Part shown: in pieces, positions 7,793 through 15,839 of the stretch
Layout of the letters: each line of letters begins with the position of its first letter
How positions within the stretch are numbered: position 1 is the stretch's first letter
The notes under the pieces: generated by a model
The model's database searches: none
What the model saw: the letters and a program-made list of their open reading frames with translations, nothing else
Told to the model about the DNA's origin: nothing
From: Nonomuraea spiralis
GTDB lineage: Bacteria > Actinomycetota > Actinomycetes > Streptosporangiales > Streptosporangiaceae
Direction of reading: 5' to 3'
Length of the DNA stretch: 64,000 bases
NCBI RefSeq assembly: GCF_014648435.1
Contig: NZ_BMRC01000005.1
Location: 124,001 to 188,000 of the forward strand
Translations under genes and position numbers: made by a program

Positions 7793-9286
7793 TCAGCCCC
7801 GGTGTGCGGTACGCCGGAGCACGGCCAGTGCCCCCAGCCCGGCCACGCCCGCCAGGCAGAGCCAGGCGAACAGGTCGCCGACCAGGCCGTAGAGCGTCCG
7901 GACGCCCCGGGTCGGCACGGAGACGACCATGCTCTGCCGGTCGGTGCCGAAGTAGTCCGTCCTGGCCAGGCTCGTGCCGTAGGGGTCGACGGTGATCGCG
8001 AGGCCGTTGCTGGTCGGCCGGACGAGGGTGTAGCCGTTCTCGACGGCGCGGAACACCGCGTTCGCCGCGTGCGTACGCTCGATGCCCTTCCAGTCGTTGG
8101 CCGGGACGAACATGACGTCGGCCCGGGTGCGCAACGTGCCGGGGAAGTCGGCGTCGAAGCAGATGACGTTGGCCAGCCTGCCGTACGGCGTCGCGGTCAC
8201 CGGCACGACCCCGTCGCCCGGCCGCAGGCTCTCCATGCCGGGCACGGGATGCGCCTTGTCGAAGACAGACGCCACCTGGCCGGCGGGGGTCACGAGTACG
8301 GCGATGTCGCGCGAGCGCGGCTCCCCGTCGAGGATGACCGCGATCCCCATGTCCAGATATATGCGCTTCTCCTTGGCCAGGTTCTGCGCCTCGCGCAGGA
8401 AGCCGGGAAGGTCCTCGCCGAGCACGACCGCCGCGGTCTCCGCCCACGCCACGATCTTCGCGCCGCCGTCCGCCTCGGTCCGGCTGTGGGCGAACAGGTC
8501 GTCGTTGAGCACCGCGTACGCCTCGCGCAGCGTCGGCTTCTGCTCCGGCAGCACCCGCGGCGTGTGGAAGTTGTCGATCTCCCGCATACGTTTCTCGGCC
8601 GCGAGCGACGCGCTGATCCCGGCGACGCGTACGAGCTCCGGCGCCGCCGGCGCCACCGCCAGCCGCAGACCGCCCCCGGCCAGGACGAGAACGAGCACCG
8701 ACGCGTACGCGAGCGTGACGGTCCGGATCGGGGGCCGGTTCAGCCGGTGTTCCAGCGCGAGGTTGACGACGGGGGCGGTCCACGCCATCAGGAAGCTGAT
8801 CCCGTAGATGCCGGTGACGGACACCGTCTGGAGGAGTGGCAGGTTCGCCGACTGTGTCGCGGCGAGCGGCCCGAAGATCGTGCCGAGCGGGCTGATCGCC
8901 GCCACCAGGAACTCGACCGTCACCCGCGCCGCCGGGAAGACCAGCGTGCCAAGCAATGGGCCGAGCCGCCGGAAGAGCAGCCGGTCGGCCAGCAGCGGGA
9001 GGCTCAGGATCAGGCTCAGCAGCAGACAGCCGAGCAGGATGGGCGGGACGCCGAGCTGACCCGCCGCGGCGACGTAGACGACTGTCGTCGCCGTCGCCGA
9101 CAGGCCGACGCACGCGAGCCCGGCCAGCACCCCTGAGCTCCGGGTGAACCGCATCAGACCGATGGAGAACAGCCAACCGGCGACCGGGACCGCCCATTCG
9201 CTGTTCGTGCCGAAGAGCCCGAACGCGATGCCCGCCGCCAGCCAGCCGTATTTCCGCCAACCCGTGACGAAGTATGTGTTTGCCAT
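7793..9286 (-). CDS. Apolipoprotein N-acyltransferase-like membrane nitrilase
   Basis: 497 residues. About seven hydrophobic helices occupy residues 10-200, followed by a nitrilase (CN-hydrolase) domain. The Glu-Lys-Cys triad is visible in IVAWAETAAVV, SVFDKAHPVPGME and ANVICFDADFP, and a final hydrophobic segment closes the protein. This is the Lnt architecture, in which diacylated lipoproteins receive a third, N-linked acyl chain. In standard Lnt the Cys follows WF/YE-type context; here it is ICFDADFP, so substrate preference may differ. The start was set at the ATG at 9286 (MANTYFVTG), since upstream codons have no homology. It is co-directional with the sensor kinase pair, suggesting an envelope-linked operon. 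Confidence 0.82.
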   Translation of the reverse strand: MANTYFVTGWRKYGWLAAGIAFGLFGTNSEWAVPVAGWLFSIGLMRFTRSSGVLAGLACVGLSATATTVVYVAAAGQLGVPPILLGCLLLSLILSLPLLADRLLFRRLGPLLGTLVFPAARVTVEFLVAAISPLGTIFGPLAATQSANLPLLQTVSVTGIYGISFLMAWTAPVVNLALEHRLNRPPIRTVTLAYASVLVLVLAGGGLRLAVAPAAPELVRVAGISASLAAEKRMREIDNFHTPRVLPEQKPTLREAYAVLNDDLFAHSRTEADGGAKIVAWAETAAVVLGEDLPGFLREAQNLAKEKRIYLDMGIAVILDGEPRSRDIAVLVTPAGQVASVFDKAHPVPGMESLRPGDGVVPVTATPYGRLANVICFDADFPGTLRTRADVMFVPANDWKGIERTHAANAVFRAVENGYTLVRPTSNGLAITVDPYGTSLARTDYFGTDRQSMVVSVPTRGVRTLYGLVGDLFAWLCLAGVAGLGALAVLRRTAHRG

Positions 9287-9443
9287 GCACAGGAGCCTCG
9301 CCGACCGCGCGGCGCCCGCCATTGCGGATGACCCTCCACTCTCCCTGTAGTTATCTCCACCTCCCGGAGGGGGCCGGTCCGCCGGGATTGCGGTGGATCG
9401 GCGGCTGGGGCAACATGGTCGGCCGGTTCGACGAAAGGTGATC

Positions 9444-10421
9444 ATGACGAGGGCGTTCCTGACCCCGGACGACGTGCACGACCTGGTGGCCGGGCAGTTC
9501 GGCGCCGACCGGCGGCTGACCGCGCTGGACCGGCTGACCGGCGGCAGCAAGAAGGGCGTCTACCGGCTGCGCCTGGACGACGCGACCAGCGTGATCCTCT
9601 ACCTGTGGGCGACCGCCGAGAACTACTGGCCGCCGTCCCCGGCCGTCGAGGACGACCCGTTCACCGACGCCTCGGGCGCGGACCTGTTCGCCGCCGGGCA
9701 CGCGGCCCTGACCGCGGCGGGCGTACGGGTGCCGCGGCTGTTGACGCTCGACCGCGACGGCCGCCACCTCGGCGCCGCCCTCGCGCTGGTCGAGGACGCG
9801 GGCGCCACGACCCTGGAGGCGCTGATGGAACGCGACCCGGCCGCCGCCGCCCTGCCCCTGGCCACGCTCGGCGACGCCCTGCGCCGCATGCACACCACGT
9901 CCGGCCCGGACCACGGCAGGGTCGCCGACGTCGCCCGCGGCGTGGTCGCCCGGACTCGGCGCGCCGAGGACGTCGTCATGGACCGGGCGCTCGTCCACCT
10001 CGACGCCGGGGCGGCCCGCGACCCCCGGCTGGGCCGGGCGCGTGACCGGATCGCCGCCCACGTACGCCACCTCCGCGACGCGGTCGCGCCCCGCGAGCGG
10101 TACGGGCTGGTGCACGGCGAACTCGGACCTGACCACGTGCTCGTCACGCCCTCGGGCGAACCCGTACTGATCGACTTCGAGGGCCTGACGTACTTCGACG
10201 TCGAATGGGAGCACGCCTGGCTGCGGATGCGTTTCGAGGACGCGTACCCGGCGCTGCGCCCGGTCGATCTCGACCCCTGCCGGTTGGAGCTCTACCGGTA
10301 CGCGCAGGTGCTCTCGCTGATCGAGGGCCCGCTGCGGATCGCGGACACCGACTTCCCCGGCCGCCGCTGGATGCTGGACCTGGCCGAGTGGAACATCGCC
10401 AAGGCGCTCGCCGTCATCTGA
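9444..10421 (+). CDS. Aminoglycoside phosphotransferase (APH/ChoK)-fold kinase
   Basis: 325 residues; GAAAGG precedes the ATG at 9444 by 7 bases. The nucleotide-binding N-lobe has LTGGSKKGVYRLRL. The catalytic loop is VHGELGPDHVL, where the usual HGDLHPGN is altered (Asp to Glu, and the Asn position to His). The metal-binding motif is LIDFEGL in place of IDxxD. It could phosphorylate a small alcohol, an antibiotic or a sugar, but the altered loop makes the reaction uncertain and a weakly active or pseudo-kinase is possible. It is divergent from the Lnt-like gene and ends in a hairpin shared with the next, convergent gene. Confidence 0.75.
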   Translation: MTRAFLTPDDVHDLVAGQFGADRRLTALDRLTGGSKKGVYRLRLDDATSVILYLWATAENYWPPSPAVEDDPFTDASGADLFAAGHAALTAAGVRVPRLLTLDRDGRHLGAALALVEDAGATTLEALMERDPAAAALPLATLGDALRRMHTTSGPDHGRVADVARGVVARTRRAEDVVMDRALVHLDAGAARDPRLGRARDRIAAHVRHLRDAVAPRERYGLVHGELGPDHVLVTPSGEPVLIDFEGLTYFDVEWEHAWLRMRFEDAYPALRPVDLDPCRLELYRYAQVLSLIEGPLRIADTDFPGRRWMLDLAEWNIAKALAVI

Positions 10422-10441
10422 CAGCGCCCGGCGGCGGGAGC

Positions 10442-10473
10442 GCGGGCGGCCTGGTCCGTACCCCGCCGCCCGC
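10442..10473. terminator. Hairpin between convergent genes
   Basis: GCGGGCGGC (10442-10450) pairs with GCCGCCCGC (10465-10473), with a 14-base loop. It fills the gap between the APH-like gene and the PPOX-fold gene. Confidence 0.6.
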
Positions 10474-11067
10474 TCAGGCGTCGCGGGGGAGCGGCGGCAG
10501 CGGGAGGGGCAGGCCCGGCAGGCCGTCGATGCTGGTCGCGATGTGCTCCTTCTTGTGGAAGTAGGCGTCGAGCGACTCGTCGTTCTCCCGGGCGAAGCGC
10601 GAGCCGTGCAGCGGGCGGTCGGCGTCGTAGGTCATGAACGGGACGGCGTACCCGCAGGTGTCGCGGATCAGCGTGGCCGTCACGACGATGATCGCGCGCA
10701 GGCCGTGGGGGGCCGGGTCGAGGTCCGGGAAGTGTCGCATCAGGCCGGGCCGGCGCGGGTCGTCGCGGAAGACCGGCTCTCCGTGGCCGTGCACGCGCAC
10801 GATGTTCGGCGGGCCGTCGAAGGCGCACCACATGAGCGTGATGCGGCCGTTCTCGCGCAGGTGGGCGATCGTCTCGGCGTTGCTGCCGGCGAAGTCGAGG
10901 TAGGCCACGGTGAGCTCGTCCAGGACGGCGAACGAGCCCTTCAGCCCCTTCGGTGAGAGGTTGACCGTGCCGTCGCCGGCCAGGGGAGCCGTCGCGGTGA
11001 AGAAGACGGGCTGAGCCTCGATGAAGGCACGCAACCGGCCGTCGATCCGGTCGTAGGTCTGTCCCAT
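10474..11067 (-). CDS. Pyridoxamine 5'-phosphate oxidase-fold (PPOX) flavin-binding protein
   Basis: 197 residues from the ATG at 11067. The split-barrel flavin fold is indicated by FFTATAPLAGDGTVNLSPKG, then VAYLDFAGSNAETIAHLREN and GRITLMWCAFDGPPNIVRVH. These blocks are typical of actinobacterial PPOX proteins that bind FMN or F420. The C-terminal part (FARENDESLDAYFHKKEHI) is also seen in this group. Reaction unknown; members reduce unsaturated small molecules or heme products. It is divergent from the hydrolase/GbsR operon at 11208 and may share the regulatory region between them. Confidence 0.8.
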   Translation of the reverse strand: MGQTYDRIDGRLRAFIEAQPVFFTATAPLAGDGTVNLSPKGLKGSFAVLDELTVAYLDFAGSNAETIAHLRENGRITLMWCAFDGPPNIVRVHGHGEPVFRDDPRRPGLMRHFPDLDPAPHGLRAIIVVTATLIRDTCGYAVPFMTYDADRPLHGSRFARENDESLDAYFHKKEHIATSIDGLPGLPLPLPPLPRDA

Positions 11068-11146
11068 GGTCCGGATTATCCCCTTTGAGGGGCCGTACGG
11101 GCCCGGCGGGATCCGTGCGGCCGTGGTGCGGAACGCCTTACGTCGA

Positions 11147-11187
11147 TTGACGTTGCTAGTTGTTTCAGTCATGATTGAAATGACTAG
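11147..11187 (+). promoter_or_regulatory. Sigma-70-type promoter overlapped by an inverted repeat
   Basis: TTGACG (11147-11152) and CATGAT (11170-11175) are separated by 17 bp. An imperfect palindrome, CTAGTTGTTTCA - 8 bases - TGAAATGACTAG (11156-11187, 10 of 12 positions paired), covers the -10. This looks like an operator for the GbsR/MarR regulator two genes downstream (11981). AAGGAGG follows before the ATG at 11208. Confidence 0.6.
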
Positions 11188-11207
11188 CTGCAAGGAGGCG
11201 GAAACAC

Positions 11208-11948
11208 ATGGAACACGTGACGTTCAACAGCCTCGGCACGCGCTGTGCGGGCGATCTGTACCTGCCGCCGACCCGGGAACCCGTTCCCGGGCTGGTGCTG
11301 GGGCACAGCGGCGTGATGGTCAAGGAGGCGCTGGCGGTCTTCGCGCCGTACTTCGTGCGGGCCGGGTTCGCCGTGCTCGACCGGCGCATCTCGTGCGTCG
11401 TGGTCCAGAGCCCCAGCGTGTGGAACGGGTGGCGCTACCTGGAACGCCTCATGGGCCGCGCCGGCGTGCACGCGCTGCGCGACGAGCTGCGGCAGGACTG
11501 GCAGCGGCGTTACGAGGGCGGGCAGAGCGCGCGCGTGCCGCACCTGACGCTGGACCACGACAGCGTCAAGGACGCGCCGGACATGTCCACCCGGCTGTTC
11601 CCCACCTACCGCAACGAGAAGACCCTCGACTCGGTCGAGCACCTGCTCACCTTCGCGCCGGCGAATCTCATCCACCGGCTCGCGCCGACACCGCTACTGA
11701 TGATCGCCAACGGCGGCTGGGATCCGTACCACATCCTTGAGGAGGCGCAGAGCGCCTTCGACCGGGCGGGGGAGCCCAAGCGGCTGGAGGTGCTGCCGTA
11801 CGACGTGCTCGGCCTCTACACCGGCCCCGGCCTGGACGAGGCGATGACGCTCGCGGTCGACTGGTTCGACCTCCACCTGCGCAGGACCCCGCTCGCCGCG
11901 GTCACCCCGGTCCCCGCCTACGAAACGGTCGCCGCCATGACACAGTGA
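11208..11948 (+). CDS. Alpha/beta hydrolase lacking its nucleophile segment (internal deletion)
   Basis: 246 residues. The first 55 match the start of a dienelactone-hydrolase-like alpha/beta hydrolase: VPGLVLGHSGVMVKEA, then FVRAGFAVL. The sequence then jumps straight to DRRISCVVVQSPSVWNGW. In relatives these two blocks are separated by about 50-60 residues holding the FDYRGFG strand and the GxSxGG nucleophile elbow. Neither is present, yet the frame stays open and the C-terminal half (LIHRLAPTPLLMIANGG, then LPYDVLGLYTGPGLDEA) continues normally. It is therefore a full-length-looking but probably catalytically dead protein, or an in-frame deletion allele. It leads an operon with the GbsR/MarR regulator and a methyltransferase, with a promoter/operator immediately upstream. 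Confidence 0.75.
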   Translation: MEHVTFNSLGTRCAGDLYLPPTREPVPGLVLGHSGVMVKEALAVFAPYFVRAGFAVLDRRISCVVVQSPSVWNGWRYLERLMGRAGVHALRDELRQDWQRRYEGGQSARVPHLTLDHDSVKDAPDMSTRLFPTYRNEKTLDSVEHLLTFAPANLIHRLAPTPLLMIANGGWDPYHILEEAQSAFDRAGEPKRLEVLPYDVLGLYTGPGLDEAMTLAVDWFDLHLRRTPLAAVTPVPAYETVAAMTQ

Positions 11949-11980
11949 GCCGGCACACGATCGACGAAGGAGCACGCGAC

Positions 11981-12436
11981 ATGAGCGGCGAGGAACAGCA
12001 GGACCGGTTGCTTCGATGGGTGGAGCGGGTGACCGCCTTCTGCGTCGAGGAGTGGGGGCTGCCGCCCATCACCGGCCGCATCCTCGGCTGGCTCATGATC
12101 TGCGATCCCGCCGAGCAGTCCGCCGGCCAGATCGCCGACGCGATCTCGGCCAGCCGGGCCTCGCTCACCTCGAACATGCGTTTCCTCACCGCCATCGGCC
12201 TGGTCAAGAAGGTACGCAGGCCCGCTGACCGCACCTCCTACTACCGCATCGAGGACGACGCGTGGCAGAAGGTCATCCAGCGCAAGCTCGACGGCCTGAG
12301 CGCGTTCGGCGAGATCGCCGACGAGGGGCTCGGCATCGTCGGCGGCGAGGGACACCGCGCCGAACGCATCAAGGCCGCCCACGACTCCCTGACGTGGCTG
12401 CAGAACCTCGCGGCCCGCCATCCGCTACGCCGTTAA
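11981..12436 (+). CDS. GbsR/MarR-family transcriptional regulator
   Basis: 151 residues from the ATG at 11981, with AAGGAG 9 bases upstream. A GTG at 11945 overlapping the previous stop is possible but has no such site. The protein has the GbsR-type winged helix: PITGRILGWLMICDP, then QIADAISASRASLTSNMRFL and GLVKKVRRPADRTSYYRI. Relatives repress exporters or neighbouring enzymes and respond to small ligands. It sits 32 bases after the defective hydrolase and 9 before the methyltransferase, so all three are one operon. The inverted repeat at 11156-11187 is the obvious autoregulatory target. Confidence 0.85.
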   Translation: MSGEEQQDRLLRWVERVTAFCVEEWGLPPITGRILGWLMICDPAEQSAGQIADAISASRASLTSNMRFLTAIGLVKKVRRPADRTSYYRIEDDAWQKVIQRKLDGLSAFGEIADEGLGIVGGEGHRAERIKAAHDSLTWLQNLAARHPLRR

Positions 12437-12445
12437 GGAAACCCC

Positions 12446-13258
12446 ATGCACCGCTGGCGACCCCGACTCGGGCTGGTCCAGGAGACACTGCTGCTCACCC
12501 TGTACGCCAGAGCCCTCGACGCCGGGCTGCCCGGCCCGATCCTCGGCGACGGGCTCTCCGCCGAGCTGGCCGGCCGGATCGACTACGACTTCGGCAGGTT
12601 GAAGGTCAAACCCAGCCTCGTCGTCTCCACCGCGCTGCGCGCCAGGATGCTCGACGACGTCGTACGCGCCTTCGTCGCCGCCCATCCCGGCTGCGTGGTG
12701 CTCGACCTGGGCTGCGGCCTGGACACCAGGATGCGGCGCTGCGACCCGCCGCCGGACGTCGACTGGTACGACGTCGACTTCCCCGACGTGGTGCAGGTGC
12801 GGTCCGAGCAGTTGCCCGGCCGTTCGCACCTGGTCGGCGCCGACCTGACCGGGTCCGGCTGGCTCGCGGGCGTCCCCGACGACCGGCCGGCCGTCATCGT
12901 CGCAGAAGGGCTGCTCCCGTTCATGCCCGGCGACTCCTTCCAGGCGATGACCCGCGAGCTGACCCGGCATTTCCCCTCGGGCGAGTTCGCGATCAACGGT
13001 TACACCCGCTTCGCCGCCTGGGCGATGAAGTACCACCCGACGATCAGGGCGCTCGGCATCAGGGCGGCCCAGGGCTTCGACGACGCCCGCGAGCCGGAGT
13101 CCTGGGGCGCGGGGCTCGAACTGGTCGAGGAGCGGCTGCTCACCCGCGCGCCGGAAGTCGCCCGGTTCCCGCAGCCGCTGCGCGCGCTGACCCGTCTCAC
13201 CGCGCTCAGCACCGCCGTGTCGCGGCAGGGAGCACGCGTTCTCCGCTACCGCTTCTGA
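12446..13258 (+). CDS. SAM-dependent methyltransferase, LCMT/PPM family
   Basis: 270 residues, preceded by TAAGGAAA close to the ATG. The motif-I glycine loop is CVVLDLGCGLDTRM, followed by DWYDVDFPDVVQVR (acidic ribose-binding region) and AVIVAEGLLPFM. This order is characteristic of the leucine-carboxyl-methyltransferase family (PF04072), which in actinomycetes includes polyketide O-methyltransferases and many orphan enzymes. The substrate is unknown. It is the last gene of the unit begun at 11208, with no NRPS or PKS partner nearby on this strand. Confidence 0.85.
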   Translation: MHRWRPRLGLVQETLLLTLYARALDAGLPGPILGDGLSAELAGRIDYDFGRLKVKPSLVVSTALRARMLDDVVRAFVAAHPGCVVLDLGCGLDTRMRRCDPPPDVDWYDVDFPDVVQVRSEQLPGRSHLVGADLTGSGWLAGVPDDRPAVIVAEGLLPFMPGDSFQAMTRELTRHFPSGEFAINGYTRFAAWAMKYHPTIRALGIRAAQGFDDAREPESWGAGLELVEERLLTRAPEVARFPQPLRALTRLTALSTAVSRQGARVLRYRF

Positions 13259-13405
13259 GCGTCGCCGGCCCGGGCGGACGATCGCGGAGGAGTCCGATAT
13301 TCCTCCAGGTCGACGCCGTAATTCGCGGGCTCTCGCAAGGGCCGGGATCGCCTGCCACCATGGAGTCCCCGGGGAGTCCGGGCGATCTCCGGAGGGGGGC
13401 GGGCC

Positions 13406-13921
13406 ATGAGGTGGGAGGGCGACGACGGGCGGCACGAAGGCTGGGGCGCCACGGTCTTCCCGGACGGTTGGGTCTCCACCGGGCCGGCCGACGGCGGGGT
13501 CAGAGTGCACCTGATCGGATCGGACGGCCGCATCGGCTTCGACCGCGGTGACGTCGTGGACGGCCGGACCGCGATCGGCTGGCGCGGCCACTGCGCCTGC
13601 GGCTGGCAGGGGCCGCTGTGGGAACGGGTCGCCAAGGCCCGCCACGACTTCGCGGCCCGGCGCATCTACGCCCTGACCGAGGGCCTGCTGTTCGGCGACG
13701 CGCCGGACGACGTCGCCGTCGCCATACGCGCCGAGTGGGAGACCCACCTCGACCCGCCCACCCTCGTCGCGGTCCGCCAGGCGGCCGAGGCCGTACGCCG
13801 TGCGCGAGGTCACCTGGACGCCGCCGTGCACGCGGCTCGTGAAGACGGCCGCTCGTGGACCCAGATCGGCGAAGCCGCCGGGATACGCCGCCAGTCCGCC
13901 CAGGACCGCTGGGGGCCCTGA
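13406..13921 (+). CDS. Hypothetical protein with C-terminal HTH-like tail
   Basis: 171 residues; a GGAGG-rich stretch precedes the ATG. The N-terminal 70 residues are beta-rich and contain CACGWQGP, a pattern seen in actinobacterial hypothetical proteins. The C-terminus (AREDGRSWTQIGEAAGIRRQ) reads like a helix-turn-helix of the kind that follows a long helix. No known family can be named. It is separated from the methyltransferase by 147 bases, which hold no gene, and converges on the AraC gene. Confidence 0.6.
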   Translation: MRWEGDDGRHEGWGATVFPDGWVSTGPADGGVRVHLIGSDGRIGFDRGDVVDGRTAIGWRGHCACGWQGPLWERVAKARHDFAARRIYALTEGLLFGDAPDDVAVAIRAEWETHLDPPTLVAVRQAAEAVRRARGHLDAAVHAAREDGRSWTQIGEAAGIRRQSAQDRWGP

Positions 13922-13943
13922 CCTGCGCAACCGCCGCCGGGGC

Positions 13944-14867
13944 TCAGGCGGCCGCGGCCTGGCGGCGGTAGCGGCCCGGCGCCACGCCGAACTCGCGTTT
14001 GAAGGCGTTGCCGAAGGCGAACTCCGAGGCGTACCCGACCCGCTCGGCCACCTGCGCCACCGAGGCGTCGGACTCGCGCAGCAGGCGGGCCGCGCTCATC
14101 AGCCGCCACCAGGTCAGGTACGCCAGCGGTGGTTGCCCGACCAGGCCCGTGAAGCGGCGGGCGAACCCGGCGCGCGACATGCCCGCGTGGACGCCGAGCG
14201 ACTCGACCGTCCAGCGGCGGGCCGGGTCGCGGTGGATGGCGTCGAGCGCACGGCCGACGACGGGATCGGCCAGCGCGGCGGCCCAGCCCGACACCGTGCA
14301 GGGCTCGTCCTGGGTCTCGAAGTAGGCCCGCAGGACGTAGAGCTGCAACATGTCGAGCAGGGCCGACACGACGGTGTCCGTGCCGGGGCGCGGGTTGTCG
14401 ATCTCGGCGGCCAGCAGCTCGACGGCGGCCCGCAGCTCCGGATGGGTGCCGAGCGTGGCGGGCAGGTGGATCACGCCGGGCAGCGCGCTCAGGATCGGGT
14501 GCGTCCGGTCGAGGTCGAGCCGGTAGCCGCAGGACAGGATCACGGTCTCGGCCCCGCCGCCGCCGTGGCCGGCCGAGGCGAACAACTCCGAATGCGGCGC
14601 GCAGTCCGACTCGGCCAGCGGCCGCGCGGGGTCGTCGGCCAGCCCGTAGCGGTCGCCGTGGGGCAGGAACACCAGATCGCCCACGCTCAGCGGAACGGGC
14701 TCCCCATCCGGCGGGAGGAGCCAGCACGACCCGCGCAACACCACCTGGAACCCGGCGGACCCGGGCGCCGAGCGGAACGCCACCCCCCAGGGAGCACAGA
14801 ACGAGACGCGGACCGAGACCGGACGCCCGCACCGCATGAACGCCATCACGTCGCTCAGCACATCCAT
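13944..14867 (-). CDS. AraC-family regulator with cupin sensor domain
   Basis: 307 residues. The N-terminal AraC_binding/cupin part (about 1-180) includes FCAPWGVAFRSAPGSAGFQV and LSVGDLVFLPHGDRY. The C-terminal double HTH (about 205-300) has WTVESLGVHAGMSRAGFARR and ASEFAFGNAFKREFGVAPGR. The layout matches the cupin_6 group, often found beside oxidoreductase genes. It is divergent from the FMN reductase gene at 14981 with 113 bases between, and is predicted to activate that gene. GCCGCC/GGCGGC at 13933-13952 may act as a small terminator for the convergent pair. Confidence 0.88.
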   Translation of the reverse strand: MDVLSDVMAFMRCGRPVSVRVSFCAPWGVAFRSAPGSAGFQVVLRGSCWLLPPDGEPVPLSVGDLVFLPHGDRYGLADDPARPLAESDCAPHSELFASAGHGGGGAETVILSCGYRLDLDRTHPILSALPGVIHLPATLGTHPELRAAVELLAAEIDNPRPGTDTVVSALLDMLQLYVLRAYFETQDEPCTVSGWAAALADPVVGRALDAIHRDPARRWTVESLGVHAGMSRAGFARRFTGLVGQPPLAYLTWWRLMSAARLLRESDASVAQVAERVGYASEFAFGNAFKREFGVAPGRYRRQAAAA

Positions 14868-14980
14868 GGCGGCCAGTCTAAGACCTTAGACGCTGAAGCA
14901 TAAATGGTGGACAGCAGCGCATTCAGTATCTCGACCGGCCTCCCTACGGTGGTTCTCGTAACCGACTGAGGGAGATCGAC

Positions 14981-15532
14981 ATGCTGAAGGTTGGCATCAT
15001 CCTGGGCAGCACTCGTCCGGGGCGCAACGGCGAGGCGGTGGCGCACTGGGTGCGCGACCTGGCGGTCAAGCGGGGCGACGCCGAGTACGAGCTCGTCGAC
15101 CTGAAGGACTACGACCTGGGCAACCTCGACGAGCCCGAGCACCCCGCCATGGGCAATTACCAGCACGAGCACACCAAGCGCTGGTCGGCCACGGTCTCGT
15201 CGCTGGACGCGTTCGTCATCGTGACGCCGGAGTACAACAACTCCTACCCCGGCTCGCTCAAGAACGCCCTCGACTACCTGTACGCGGAATGGACCAACAA
15301 GGTGGCCGGGTTCGTCGGCTACGGCGTGGACGGCGCGCCCCGGGCGATCTCGCACCTGCGGCACGTCCTCGGCCTGCTCAGCGTGGCCACCGTGTCCCAG
15401 CAGGTCGGGTTCTCGCTCCAGGCCGACTTCGCGGACGGCTTCAAGCCCGCCGCCGCCCACGAGGACCGGCTGAACCTCGTCCTCGACCAGGTCCTCGCCT
15501 GGGCCTCCGCGCTGCGCCCGCTGCGGGTGTGA
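14981..15532 (+). CDS. NAD(P)H-dependent FMN reductase
   Basis: 183 residues; GAGGGAGA lies just before the ATG. The flavodoxin-like fold opens with KVGIILGSTRPGRNGEAVA, the phosphate-binding loop, and has VIVTPEYNNSYPGSLKNALD, the FMN isoalloxazine loop typical of the NADPH_dep_FMN_red family (azoreductase/chromate reductase type). It probably reduces quinones or azo compounds, or supplies reduced FMN. It is divergent from the AraC regulator, which likely controls it. It faces the end of the NRPS operon across a short hairpin and does not look like part of that operon. Confidence 0.9.
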   Translation: MLKVGIILGSTRPGRNGEAVAHWVRDLAVKRGDAEYELVDLKDYDLGNLDEPEHPAMGNYQHEHTKRWSATVSSLDAFVIVTPEYNNSYPGSLKNALDYLYAEWTNKVAGFVGYGVDGAPRAISHLRHVLGLLSVATVSQQVGFSLQADFADGFKPAAAHEDRLNLVLDQVLAWASALRPLRV

Positions 15533-15541
15533 CCGGACGCG

Positions 15542-15557
15542 CCGGCGACCACGCCGG
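15542..15557. terminator. Hairpin at the 3' end of the NRPS operon
   Basis: CCGGCG-ACCA-CGCCGG, a perfect 6-bp stem with a 4-base loop, between the convergent FMN reductase and ACP genes. Confidence 0.5.
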
Positions 15558-15563
15558 TCACCG

Positions 15564-15839
15564 TCAAGGGACGGGAGCGCCCGGCGCCGGCCGGTTCGCC
15601 CGCTCGGCCGCCTTGATGGCCTCGGCCAGGTCGCCCACCGTCTCGATGGCGAGGTAGGCGCGCAGGTCGAACGTCACCCCCCAGCGCTGCTCGATCAGGG
15701 TGAGCAGCCGGAGCGCGGCCAGGCTGCTCCAGTTGCCGAGCCCCTCGAAGCGCGACTCGCCGGTGATGGGCAGGCCCCGCTCGCGGGTGGTCTGGGCGAT
15801 GAGCCGCGTGAGGTCGTCCAGCGGTTCAGGCACGGGCAC
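15564..15839 (-). CDS. Stand-alone acyl carrier protein
   Basis: 91 residues with the four-helix ACP pattern. The carrier motif is NWSSLAALRLLTLIE: the phosphopantetheine Ser is the second Ser of WSSL, and the usual Asp of DSL is replaced by Ser. This replacement could alter recognition by the phosphopantetheinyl transferase or limit partners. It overlaps the FkbH gene by 14 bases and is the last gene of the operon. By analogy with tetronate and methoxymalonate pathways it should carry a three-carbon glyceryl unit placed there by the FkbH protein; this is inference. Confidence 0.82.
   Translation of the reverse strand: MPVPEPLDDLTRLIAQTTRERGLPITGESRFEGLGNWSSLAALRLLTLIEQRWGVTFDLRAYLAIETVGDLAEAIKAAERANRPAPGAPVP

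Noticed and set aside
13259..13405. GC-rich repeats such as two GGAGTCC copies around CCCCGGGG upstream of the 13406 gene
   Set aside because: Too short and too common in high-GC DNA to call an operator.
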